DNA of 14,839 bases, taken from contig CAMDDU010000076.1 in assembly GCA_945892985.1 (NCBI GenBank), forward strand, positions 1 to 14,839, in the 5' to 3' direction. Under the pieces are notes generated by a model, which saw only the letters and a program-made list of their open reading frames with translations, was not told where the DNA came from and did not search any database. This document shows positions 7,331 through 14,633 of this stretch, piece after piece. The DNA comes from CAITSH01 sp945892985 (GTDB lineage Bacteria > Pseudomonadota > Gammaproteobacteria > Burkholderiales > SG8-39). The position numbers and the translations under genes are program-made. Each line of letters starts with the position of its first letter. The stretch's first letter is position 1.

Positions 7331-8317
7331 TTAATCCAGGCGAATGCCGGTGTCCTTGATGACCTTGCCCCAGCGCTCCGACTCCTTGCGGATGTAGGCG
7401 GCGAATTCCGATGGCGTGTTGGACATCGGGTCAAGGCCGGCGGCAACGAATTTCTCTTTGACATCGGGCAGGCCGAGGATGCGCACGATTTCCGTGTTCA
7501 GCTTGGCAACGATGTCGGCCGGGGTGCCCGCCGGCGCAACCATGCCAAGCCAGACGGTGACGTCAAAGCCGGCCATGCCAGGCAGGTCGCTCACCTTGGG
7601 CAAATCGGGCAGTGTGCTGATGGTCCGTGTTCCCGCGGTCGCGAGCACCCGGAACTTGCCGCTTTTGATATGCGGTCCGCTGGAGGTCACGCCGTCAAGG
7701 ATGAAATTGACATCGCCAGAGAGCAGGCCTTGCACGGTGCCCGGACTTCCCTTGTAGGGCACGTAGGTCATGTTCACGCCGGCCGCGCGTTTGAGCAGTT
7801 CGCCGCCCAATTGCGTGGTGATGGTACCGGAGCCGAAATTGATTTTGCCCGGATTGGCCTTGGCCATTTGCAGCAGTTCCTGCACCGTCTTCGGCCCTGT
7901 CGCGGCATCGGTCACCAGGATGATGTGGGACAAGGCGGTGGTGGTGATGGGGGCAAAGTCGCGGATCGGATCGTAGGGCAGCTTGGCGTACAGGGTCTGG
8001 TTCATGACCAGTGTTGAGTCTATGGCCACCAGCAGGGTGTAGCCGTCCGGAGCCGCTTTGGCCACTGCTTCGGCGCCGATGATGGTGTTGGCACCGGGCC
8101 GGTTGTCGACGATGACTTGCTGGCCCCAGTTCTCGGACATTTTTTGTCCGATCAGCCGCGCCTGCACGTCGGAAGGACCGCCGGGCGGGAAGGGAACAAT
8201 GATGCGAATGGGTTTGTTGGGGAAGCTCGCAGCCCCCTGTGCCGATGCCTGGCTGAATTGGCCGGCCTGGCTGCAAAGTGCGAGCGCAACGAGGGCTGCG
8301 CGCAATACTGTGTTCAT
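7331..8317 (-). CDS. Bug/TctC-family periplasmic binding protein (second of a tandem pair)
   Basis: This 328-residue protein has a Sec signal peptide from residue 1, with cleavage likely after ASA near residue 26. The Bug landmarks follow: KPIRIIVPFPPGG (35-47), QQVIVDNRPGANTIIGA (66-82), APDGYTLL (89-96) and LPYDPIRDFAPI (113-124), with VPYKGSPGTVQGLL in the second lobe. The ATG at 8317 is preceded by AAGGAG seven bases upstream, and the hydrophobic leader begins there; an in-frame start at 8359 would lie inside the previous gene. It follows its paralogue by 34 bp and precedes the signal-less binding-protein-fold gene by 40 bp, so all are probably co-transcribed. It should capture a small organic acid in the periplasm. 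The ligand is not predictable, and no TctA/TctB transporter genes are present. Confidence 0.9.
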   Translation of the reverse strand: MNTVLRAALVALALCSQAGQFSQASAQGAASFPNKPIRIIVPFPPGGPSDVQARLIGQKMSENWGQQVIVDNRPGANTIIGAEAVAKAAPDGYTLLVAIDSTLVMNQTLYAKLPYDPIRDFAPITTTALSHIILVTDAATGPKTVQELLQMAKANPGKINFGSGTITTQLGGELLKRAAGVNMTYVPYKGSPGTVQGLLSGDVNFILDGVTSSGPHIKSGKFRVLATAGTRTISTLPDLPKVSDLPGMAGFDVTVWLGMVAPAGTPADIVAKLNTEIVRILGLPDVKEKFVAAGLDPMSNTPSEFAAYIRKESERWGKVIKDTGIRLD

Positions 8318-8351
8318 GTTGGTTCTCCTTGGTGTTTTTATAGGTATTGTC

Positions 8352-9320
8352 TTACTCAATTTTCAAGCCGATTTGCTTGATGATCTTGCCCCACTTGAGG
8401 GTCTCGGAACGCATGAAACTGCCGAGCTCCTCGGCGCTGCTGCCGACCGGTTCGATGCCCGCTGTGCTCAGGCGTTCGCTGGTTTCGGGCAGGCGCATGA
8501 CGCGCACGATCTCTGTGTTGAGTTTTGCGACGATGTCACGCGGCGTACCAGCCGGCACGACGATGCTCTGCCACACCTGGGCTTCGTAGCCCGGAACGCC
8601 CGATTCTGCCACGGTCGCGAGCTCGGGTGCCTGCCTTAGGCGTTTTGCGCCCATCGCGCCGAGTGCCTTGACCTTGCCGGACTTCCAGTTGGGCAGCGCG
8701 GTCGAGATACCTTCAAAAATAACCGGCACCTCGCCGCCCATCAGTGCCGTGATGGTGGTGTTGCCGCCCTTGTAGGGGACGTTCTGCATTTTCGTGCCGG
8801 TCATATTGTTGAACAGTTCCCCGGCAAGTTGCATGGCGATGGTGCCCGATCCGAACATCACCTTGCCTGGATTGGCCTTGGCGTAGGCGATAAGCTCGGG
8901 CACGGTGTTGAAGGGGGCATTGAGATTGGCCACCAGCATCGCGGGCACAATCGCAATCAGCGACACCGGCTCGAAATCCTTGAGTGGGTCGTAAGGCAGT
9001 TTGGTGTAGAGCGCCGGGTTCATGCTCAGCGTGGAGTCGATGGCCATGAGGATGGTGTAGCCATCGGGTGCCGCTTTGGCGGCGAGGTCGGCGCCGATGA
9101 TGGTGTTGGCGCCGGGACGGTTGTCCACAATGACCTGCTGGCCGAAGCCCTCGCCCATTTTTTGCGCCAGTACCCGCGCCAGAATGTCCGCCGGTCCGCC
9201 GGGCGGGAAGGGCACAATCATCCGTATCGGTTTGCTCGGGAAGGACTGCGCGAAGGCGCCAAACGCGACGCCCAGGCCCAGTAGGGCAACGGTAAACAAT
9301 CTCAGAAAGTGCGCTTTCAT
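8352..9320 (-). CDS. Bug/TctC-family periplasmic binding protein (first of a tandem pair)
   Basis: This 322-residue protein has a clear signal peptide, with cleavage after AFA at residue 24. Mature landmarks are KPIRMIVPFPPGG (30-42), QQVIVDNRPGANTIIGA (61-77), APDGYTIL (84-91) and LPYDPLKDFEPV (108-119). It shares long identical stretches with the next gene downstream, far more than with the third Bug protein at 3079-4062, so these two arose by local duplication. The start is fixed by AAGGAGG at 9325-9331, the best ribosome binding site in the cluster. The leader upstream is AT-rich and made of 13-bp tandem repeats. The role is capture of a carboxylated ligand in the periplasm, possibly the pathway's own substrate, or sensing it as some Bug proteins do. 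Confidence 0.9.
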   Translation of the reverse strand: MKAHFLRLFTVALLGLGVAFGAFAQSFPSKPIRMIVPFPPGGPADILARVLAQKMGEGFGQQVIVDNRPGANTIIGADLAAKAAPDGYTILMAIDSTLSMNPALYTKLPYDPLKDFEPVSLIAIVPAMLVANLNAPFNTVPELIAYAKANPGKVMFGSGTIAMQLAGELFNNMTGTKMQNVPYKGGNTTITALMGGEVPVIFEGISTALPNWKSGKVKALGAMGAKRLRQAPELATVAESGVPGYEAQVWQSIVVPAGTPRDIVAKLNTEIVRVMRLPETSERLSTAGIEPVGSSAEELGSFMRSETLKWGKIIKQIGLKIE

Positions 9321-9330
9321 ATGTCCTCCT

Positions 9331-9382
9331 TGTGTTGATTAATATTGTTGATTAATTGTGTTGATTAATGTTGTTGATTTAA
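9331..9382. repeat. Four 13-bp tandem repeats in the leader of the first Bug gene
   Basis: The units TGTGTTGATTAAT, ATTGTTGATTAAT, TGTGTTGATTAAT and GTTGTTGATTTAA lie head to tail directly upstream of the AAGGAGG. Each contains TTGATTAA. A TATATT at 9381-9386 (read on -) could be a -10 just upstream, which would place the repeats in the 5' leader. They could be operator sites or a slippage-prone spacer. Confidence 0.85.
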
Positions 9383-9466
9383 TATACCGCCGGACTTTTT
9401 GCCCGATTTTTTTTGCGCGATCACCTGAAAACCCGCGCCAGGATTGGATTTGCAGGTAATCGCCTT

Positions 9467-10189
9467 TCAGTGTTGCGATAACAATTGGCCGAATCCCTGC
9501 ACACGGTCGGGGATGCCCATGGTGCGCAGGCAATGCCAGACCGCCGCCGTATTGCTGGTGACCACCGGGCGGCCCAGCGCCGCTTCCAGTTCTTCGGCGA
9601 CATCGGCCGAACGCACCGTGGTGCAGCTGATGAGATAGGCGTCGGCGTCGGCGTGGCGGTGGGCGAGGGTGAACTCGCGCCATTTCTCCGGCGTCACCGC
9701 CATCATGGCGTTGGCATCCGGGCAGTCAAGCCCGGCCCAGTCGAGAATCTCGAAACCGGCGGCCTTGAAGTACACGGCTTCGCGCTGGTTGATAGCCTCG
9801 ATGTAGGGCGAGAGCATGACAATTTTTTTGGCGCCGACTGCGCGCAGCGCTGCGACGATAGCCTCCGAGGTGGCGGTGACCGGCTTGCCACTGGCCTTTG
9901 CCACGCGCTGTTTGATAGCTTGCTCAAGCGCCACGCTGAAGGTGGAAACCGCGGTGCAGTGAAACACCAGCAGGTCGACGCCGGCGTCGGCGGCAAGTTC
10001 GGCCGCTTCCTCCACGCGCTCGGTCATGGCTAGCAGGTCCTTCTCCGAACTGCCGGTCAGCTTTAGTCGCGTGGTGTGCAGTGACACTCCGGCCGGCAGC
10101 ATGGCGTGGAACTGTGGTTCGGCGGCCTGGTTACCCGAGGGCAGCAACATGCCCAGTTTGGCGCGCGTGCCGTAATTGATGGCACTCAT
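9467..10189 (-). CDS. Asp/Glu racemase-superfamily enzyme, maleate isomerase/arylmalonate decarboxylase-like
   Basis: This 240-residue cytoplasmic enzyme belongs to the Asp/Glu/hydantoin racemase superfamily. LGMLLPSGNQAAEP (12-25) supplies the conserved Asn20, FHCTAVS (76-82) the first candidate catalytic Cys78, SPYIEAIN (127-134) a Tyr, and SCTTVRSADV (188-197) the second Cys189. PVVTSNTAAVWHCL (208-221) is the usual C-terminal helix entry. Two cysteines with Asn and Tyr fit maleate cis-trans isomerase better than arylmalonate decarboxylase, which keeps only one cysteine. Hydantoin racemase is the other candidate given the HyuAB neighbours. Its ATG overlaps the hyuB stop (ATGA) and there is no good ribosome binding site, so translation is probably coupled. 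The superfamily call is firm; the choice of reaction is inference. Confidence 0.8.
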   Translation of the reverse strand: MSAINYGTRAKLGMLLPSGNQAAEPQFHAMLPAGVSLHTTRLKLTGSSEKDLLAMTERVEEAAELAADAGVDLLVFHCTAVSTFSVALEQAIKQRVAKASGKPVTATSEAIVAALRAVGAKKIVMLSPYIEAINQREAVYFKAAGFEILDWAGLDCPDANAMMAVTPEKWREFTLAHRHADADAYLISCTTVRSADVAEELEAALGRPVVTSNTAAVWHCLRTMGIPDRVQGFGQLLSQH

Positions 10190-12213
10190 GCGGCTTTAGC
10201 CTGTGGTTTGGGTGCATCCATGCGCATCAGGCTTTTTTCCATGTGCTTCTTGAGCTCGACCCAGAGTGCGGCGAGCGCGGCCGTATCGGTTGATTGGCTT
10301 TCGTTGCGACGCTTTTCCATGGCACGCCACAGCCGTCCGCGCACTTCATAGCGCATCGGTTGCGGCAGCGCGAACAGGATGTCGATGAGGGCCTTGGCGA
10401 CGGCGGGGGTCCAGACCTGTTCATATTTCTCGCGCGCCGTACCCAGCGTGTGCAGGCCGGCGTGAACCAGCGGTTGGTGGCCTTGTCGCGCCTTGGTGGT
10501 CGCGGCGCTGTCAAGCTGGCCATTGTTAATGACCACACCGTAATCGCTCCGGGCTCCGGCGATGCTGACAAAGCCGTTCAAGACATCGTCGAGCACGCGT
10601 TGCGGATCGCGCTCGAAAGCCTCGCCGTAGCCGCCCCCGCCTGCGGTGGAGAGTCGAATCACATCACCGATAGTGGCGCGGATGGCGTCGGCCTTTGAGA
10701 CGACCTCGAACTTGTCGGCGCCGGTGCGTTTGACTTCTATCTGGCCGTTTGCGCCGCCACAACCGCCGAGCAGGCCCCAGGGCTGGAAGCGCAGGCGTTC
10801 CATTCCGCGCGCGATGATGACGCAATCGGGCGCCAGCACCTCGAACTCAAACACGACGCCGCAGCCGCCGCGGAACTTGCCCGGGCCGCCCGAATCGGGG
10901 CGCAGGCCGTATTGATGCACGCGGGCCGAGGATTTGCTCTCAACCGCTTCGAGTGGGTTGTTGCGCATATTGGCGATGTCGACCACGTCACGTGCATGCA
11001 GGCCGTCGGCCTGGGAGCAGCCGCCGGTGCCGCCCGAGAGCGGCTCCAGTACGTTGACCTCGACGCCGCGACCGCTCGGGCTGGGCTCGGCGAACACGAC
11101 GGGCACGATGGTGCCCGAGCCAGCCGCCGGCACAAAGTCGGGCAGGGCCTGTGCAAGCGCGCCCATGACGGCGTCTTGCAGGCGCACACCCATGGTGGTG
11201 CGAAGGCCGATGGCGGCGGGGAAAACGCAGTTGACCACCGAGCCCTCGGGGGCGGTCACCGACACCGGGCGCATCATGCCCGAGTTGAAGGGCATGTCCG
11301 GTTCCATCGTCATGAACACCGACATCAGCTTGTAGATCAGCCAGGGATGCGGCTTTCCGGCGCTGTGCAGGTTGAACGCGGACTTTAGTTGCGGATCCGT
11401 GCCGGTGAAATCCATGTGGATGGAATCACCCTTGATCGTCACCGCCACCGCCAGGCGCACCGGAATCTCGCTTGTCACGTCATCATCAAGGTAGTCGTGA
11501 AAGCGGTAGGTGCCTTCGGGAATTTTCTTGATGAGCGCCCTGGCGCGCGCCTCGCTGTAGGCGAGGCAATCGTCCATGGACGACAGGAAATCAACCAGGC
11601 CGTAGCGTTCGATCAGTTCGTGCACGCGCCGCTCGCCCACACGCAGCGCCGTGACCATGGCGCGCAGGTCGCCCCAGTTGTCGGCCGGCACGCGCACGTT
11701 GTTCATGATCAGCCGGAAGATGTCCTCGTTAAGCTCGTCTTTCTTGTAGAGCTTGAGCGGCGGGATGCGTATGCCTTCCTGGAACACCTCGTAATTGGAG
11801 GGCGTGAGGCTGCCGGCGACGTTGCCGCCAACGTCGGTGGAGTGCACATAGGCGAAGGTGAAGCAAACCAGCTTGCCTTGGTGGAACACCGGACGAAAGA
11901 CATTCACGTCGGGCAGGTGCGAGGACATCGCGCCGGAGCTGTAGGGGTCGTTGGTGATGACGATGTCGCCTTCATCGTAATGATCAAACGCTTTGAAGGC
12001 GTCTGACATATCGAGGTTGATGAAGGTGGTGATGCCTATGCCCTTGGGGTAGCCGAAGATTTCGCCCTTTGGGGTCACCAGGGCGACACCCAGGTCGGCG
12101 GTTTCGTTGACGAAGGCGGTGTAGCCGGTGCGCTGCACCGAGTAGCCCATTTCCTCGGCCACGGAACGAAAACGCTGCATCAGCATTTCAAGCACGATTG
12201 GATTGGTTTTCAT
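10186..12213 (-). CDS. hyuB: Hydantoinase B/oxoprolinase-family protein (HyuB)
   Basis: This 675-residue subunit partners HyuA in ATP-dependent N-methylhydantoinase, 5-oxoprolinase and related carboxylase complexes. The HyuB domain (PF02538) spans about 3-560. It shows VQRTGYTAFVNETADLGVAL (26-45), EGDIVITNDPY (81-91), SSHLPDVNVFRPVF (97-110), FAYVHSTDVGGNVAGS (120-135) and a C-terminal GGGGYG before ERDPQRVLDDVLNGFVS. The usual family end is near residue 575. The remaining 100 or so residues form a mostly helical, charged extension (EKYEQVWTPAVAKAL..KKHMEKSLMRMD). I believe similar tails occur in some betaproteobacterial members, but this needs checking. The ATG at 12213 has AGGAG seven bases upstream. 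It follows hyuA by 106 bp and overlaps the racemase-family gene by 4 bp. The cyclic amide or other substrate is unknown. Confidence 0.88.
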   Translation of the reverse strand: MKTNPIVLEMLMQRFRSVAEEMGYSVQRTGYTAFVNETADLGVALVTPKGEIFGYPKGIGITTFINLDMSDAFKAFDHYDEGDIVITNDPYSSGAMSSHLPDVNVFRPVFHQGKLVCFTFAYVHSTDVGGNVAGSLTPSNYEVFQEGIRIPPLKLYKKDELNEDIFRLIMNNVRVPADNWGDLRAMVTALRVGERRVHELIERYGLVDFLSSMDDCLAYSEARARALIKKIPEGTYRFHDYLDDDVTSEIPVRLAVAVTIKGDSIHMDFTGTDPQLKSAFNLHSAGKPHPWLIYKLMSVFMTMEPDMPFNSGMMRPVSVTAPEGSVVNCVFPAAIGLRTTMGVRLQDAVMGALAQALPDFVPAAGSGTIVPVVFAEPSPSGRGVEVNVLEPLSGGTGGCSQADGLHARDVVDIANMRNNPLEAVESKSSARVHQYGLRPDSGGPGKFRGGCGVVFEFEVLAPDCVIIARGMERLRFQPWGLLGGCGGANGQIEVKRTGADKFEVVSKADAIRATIGDVIRLSTAGGGGYGEAFERDPQRVLDDVLNGFVSIAGARSDYGVVINNGQLDSAATTKARQGHQPLVHAGLHTLGTAREKYEQVWTPAVAKALIDILFALPQPMRYEVRGRLWRAMEKRRNESQSTDTAALAALWVELKKHMEKSLMRMDAPKPQAKAA

Positions 12214-12222
12214 GTCTCGCTC

Positions 12223-12249
12223 CTATGGCTGCTACGGCTGCTATGGCTC
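12223..12249. repeat. Three 9-bp tandem repeats before hyuB
   Basis: CTATGGCTG, CTACGGCTG and CTATGGCTC lie in tandem in the hyuA-hyuB spacer and overlap the upstream edge of the hyuB ribosome binding site (12219-12224, AGGAGC on -). They may alter its spacing or accessibility. The role is unknown. Confidence 0.75.
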
Positions 12250-12319
12250 CTGGTGTTCTGTCCATCCGGGCCCTTCAGCGCAAGGGGAAGGGGGAGATCA
12301 GCCTGGTGGCAGCTCATGG

Positions 12320-14374
12320 CTATCCCTTTCTTGTCAGGGTTAGTACGCCGAACTCGTCAGTCTCGGCAACAAAGCCGGGCGCAACGACAGTCGTGGTGTC
12401 GATCTGCTCGACAACGGCCGGACCGTCGATGCGGTCACCGGCGCCGAATTGCGCGCGCGCGTAGAGCTTGGCCTCGTGGTGCCTGCCACCGTACCAGATC
12501 TTGCGCGAGCCCTTGGCCAGCGGCTTGCCGTCGCCCTTGGCGAGGCGCTTGAGCGAGAGCTCGCGTGTCTTGCCGGCGATGCGCACGCGCAGGTTGACCA
12601 GGTCGATACGCGCCTTGCGGTCGCTGTTGCGATAGAGCTGCTCGTAGGTGTCATGGAAGCACGCGGCGATGGCGTCCGCCGTGAGGGTTGCGGCATCACC
12701 GGGCAGGTCGACCTCGATGTCGAAGGCCTGGCCGTAGTAGCGCGCATCGACCGAGAAGCGCACGACGGTCGTGTCGATGACGGGATTCTCGGCGGCAAGC
12801 CAGGCGCGACCCGCGGTCTCAAGTTCGGCAAAGCCGGCGCGGATTGCCTGCGCGGGCGTCTTGGCGAGGTCGCCACGCAGGCTCTTGATGTAGTCGTTCT
12901 TGACGTCGGCGATGGCGGCGCCCAGGGCGCAGGTGGTGCCCGGGTTGGGCGGCACGACAATGCGCGGAATGATGATTTCCTCGGCGAGCAGGCAGGCGTG
13001 GGTCGCGCCGGCGCCGCCAAAGGGAATGAGCGCGAAATCGCGCGGGTCGACGCCGCGCTTGGTCATCATCGGCAGCAGCGCCGTGGTCATGTTGGAGGTG
13101 GCGATTTTCAGGATGGCCTCGGCCGCCTCTTCAAGGCTGACCTTGAGCCGTTCGGCAATCGTACCCACCGCCGCCTCGGCCAGCTTGCGGTCAAGTTTCA
13201 TCGCGCCGCCGAGGAAATTCTCCGGGTTGAGGTAGCCGCAGACGATGTAGGCGTCGGTTACTGTCGGTTCGATGTTGCCGTTGCCGTAGGCGGCGGGGCC
13301 GGGCATGGCGCCGGCGCTCTTCGGGCCGACCTTGAGCAGGCCGATTGGGTCGAACCAGGCGATGGAGCCGCCACCGGCACCGACCGCGAACACGTCGACA
13401 GAGGGCATCACCACCGGATAAGCGCCGACCCAGGCCTCGGTCGAGTGCGCCGGTTCGCCATCGCGAATGAGCGACACGTCGGCGCTGGTGCCGCCGATGT
13501 CTATTGTCACCGCCTCCTTTACGCCGACCAGGCGGGCGATATAAGCGGCGCCGACCACGCCGGAGGCCGGGCCCGACAGCAGCGTGCGCACCGGCTTGTC
13601 CTCTGCGGTGGACGCCGACATCACGCCACCGTTGGACTGGGTGATGTAGAGCTTGGTGCTCATGCCGATGGCGGCGGTATCTTTTTGCAGCGCGCGGACA
13701 TACTTTGACAGCACCGGTTGCACGTAGGCGTTGAGCACGGCGACCATGGCGCGCTCGTATTCGCGGATTTCCGGCCACAGTTCGGTGGACAGCGACACGT
13801 GTTTGCCGGGGAAAAGTTTTTCGATCACGGCCTTGGCTTGCCGCTCGTGCTCCGGTGCGACATAGGAGTTCAGGAAGCACACAGCCAGGCTGGCGATGTC
13901 CTGGTCCTTTAGCGCGGCGAGCGATTCTTCCAGTCCGGCCACATCGAGCGGCGTGATTTCCTGACCGCTGCGGTCGGTGCGTTCGTTCGCCTCGATCACA
14001 TGGCGTCGTGGCAGCAGGTCCGGCGGCGCCGGCGCGCGCAGGTTGAAGGTGTCGTGCTTGACCAGGCGCGCGATCTCCAGGATGTCGCGGTTGCCCTTGC
14101 TGACGATCAGTGCGACCCTGGCGCCGCGATACTCGAGCAGCGCGTTCAGTGCGATGGTGGTGCCGTGAACGAAGCCGCCAATGGCCGCCGGTGTGGATCC
14201 GATGCGCGCCATTAATTCGCTGATGCCGCGCGCGACTGCGCGCGAGGGGGAGTCGGGCGTGCTCGGCACCTTGTGGGTGTGGATGTCCTGGCTGTCGGCA
14301 TCGATCAATGTCAGGTCGGTGAAGGTGCCGCCGATATCTATGCCCAGCTTGTAGCGCGCGTCTGACGCAGCCAT
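12320..14374 (-). CDS. hyuA: Hydantoinase A/oxoprolinase-family protein (HyuA)
   Basis: This 684-residue ATPase subunit has an ASKHA (actin/hexokinase-like) fold. The first nucleotide motif GIDIGGTFTD is at 11-20 and HGTT at 70-73. QSNGG lies near 246-250, the second phosphate motif TIDIGGTSADVSLI at 290-303, and AVGAGGGSIAW at 330-340, followed by VGPKSAGAMPGPA. The C-terminal part, about 500-684, matches the beta-rich domain of the family. With HyuB it would use ATP to open a cyclic amide such as a hydantoin or 5-oxoproline, or to activate a carbonyl as in acetone or acetophenone carboxylases. I chose the ATG at 14374 because AAGGAG lies at 14385-14390 and the first motif follows at the normal distance; an upstream in-frame ATG at 14476 would add 34 residues outside the family. 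It is the first gene of the - strand cluster. Confidence 0.9.
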   Translation of the reverse strand: MAASDARYKLGIDIGGTFTDLTLIDADSQDIHTHKVPSTPDSPSRAVARGISELMARIGSTPAAIGGFVHGTTIALNALLEYRGARVALIVSKGNRDILEIARLVKHDTFNLRAPAPPDLLPRRHVIEANERTDRSGQEITPLDVAGLEESLAALKDQDIASLAVCFLNSYVAPEHERQAKAVIEKLFPGKHVSLSTELWPEIREYERAMVAVLNAYVQPVLSKYVRALQKDTAAIGMSTKLYITQSNGGVMSASTAEDKPVRTLLSGPASGVVGAAYIARLVGVKEAVTIDIGGTSADVSLIRDGEPAHSTEAWVGAYPVVMPSVDVFAVGAGGGSIAWFDPIGLLKVGPKSAGAMPGPAAYGNGNIEPTVTDAYIVCGYLNPENFLGGAMKLDRKLAEAAVGTIAERLKVSLEEAAEAILKIATSNMTTALLPMMTKRGVDPRDFALIPFGGAGATHACLLAEEIIIPRIVVPPNPGTTCALGAAIADVKNDYIKSLRGDLAKTPAQAIRAGFAELETAGRAWLAAENPVIDTTVVRFSVDARYYGQAFDIEVDLPGDAATLTADAIAACFHDTYEQLYRNSDRKARIDLVNLRVRIAGKTRELSLKRLAKGDGKPLAKGSRKIWYGGRHHEAKLYARAQFGAGDRIDGPAVVEQIDTTTVVAPGFVAETDEFGVLTLTRKG

Positions 14375-14447
14375 GCGGGTGGCTCTCCTTTTGGGGTGGT
14401 CTTTTCTGTGCCGGACGCCGTAAGTCGCGCCGGATCTTGTGGGGGGC

Positions 14448-14476
14448 AGTTTATGAGGCTGGAGAGGGTTGCTCAA
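14448..14476 (-). promoter_or_regulatory. Candidate sigma70 promoter of the hyuA cluster
   Basis: Read on -, TTGAGC (14471-14476) and TAAACT (14448-14453) are separated by 17 bp, each matching four of six consensus bases. The position suits a leader of roughly 65 bases before hyuA. The match is weak enough to be chance. Confidence 0.35.
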
Positions 14477-14478
14477 GC

Positions 14479-14494
14479 TTGATCATGCAATCAA
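14479..14494. promoter_or_regulatory. Inverted repeat next to the -35, candidate operator
   Basis: TTGATCATGCAATCAA has perfect 5-bp arms TTGAT/ATCAA around six bases. It sits two bases upstream of the proposed -35, where an activator or LysR/GntR-type regulator would bind. No regulator gene is in the window. Confidence 0.35.
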
Positions 14495-14633
14495 CCGCGA
14501 TCTGCCTGTGCTTGCCGACCGGACTTGCCGCGGCGGGCCGGCAGGAATGAGTGGCAAAGCGTGCGTAAGGCCCCGCGGTGGCCGATGAGCAGGCTGAAAA
14601 CCGGTGCCAGTCGGGCATTTCCAGCCGAAAATA

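Noticed and set aside
12449..13708. A 419-codon open frame on + opposite hyuA
   Set aside because: Antisense shadow with no ribosome binding site or recognisable domain; hyuA is certain on the other strand.
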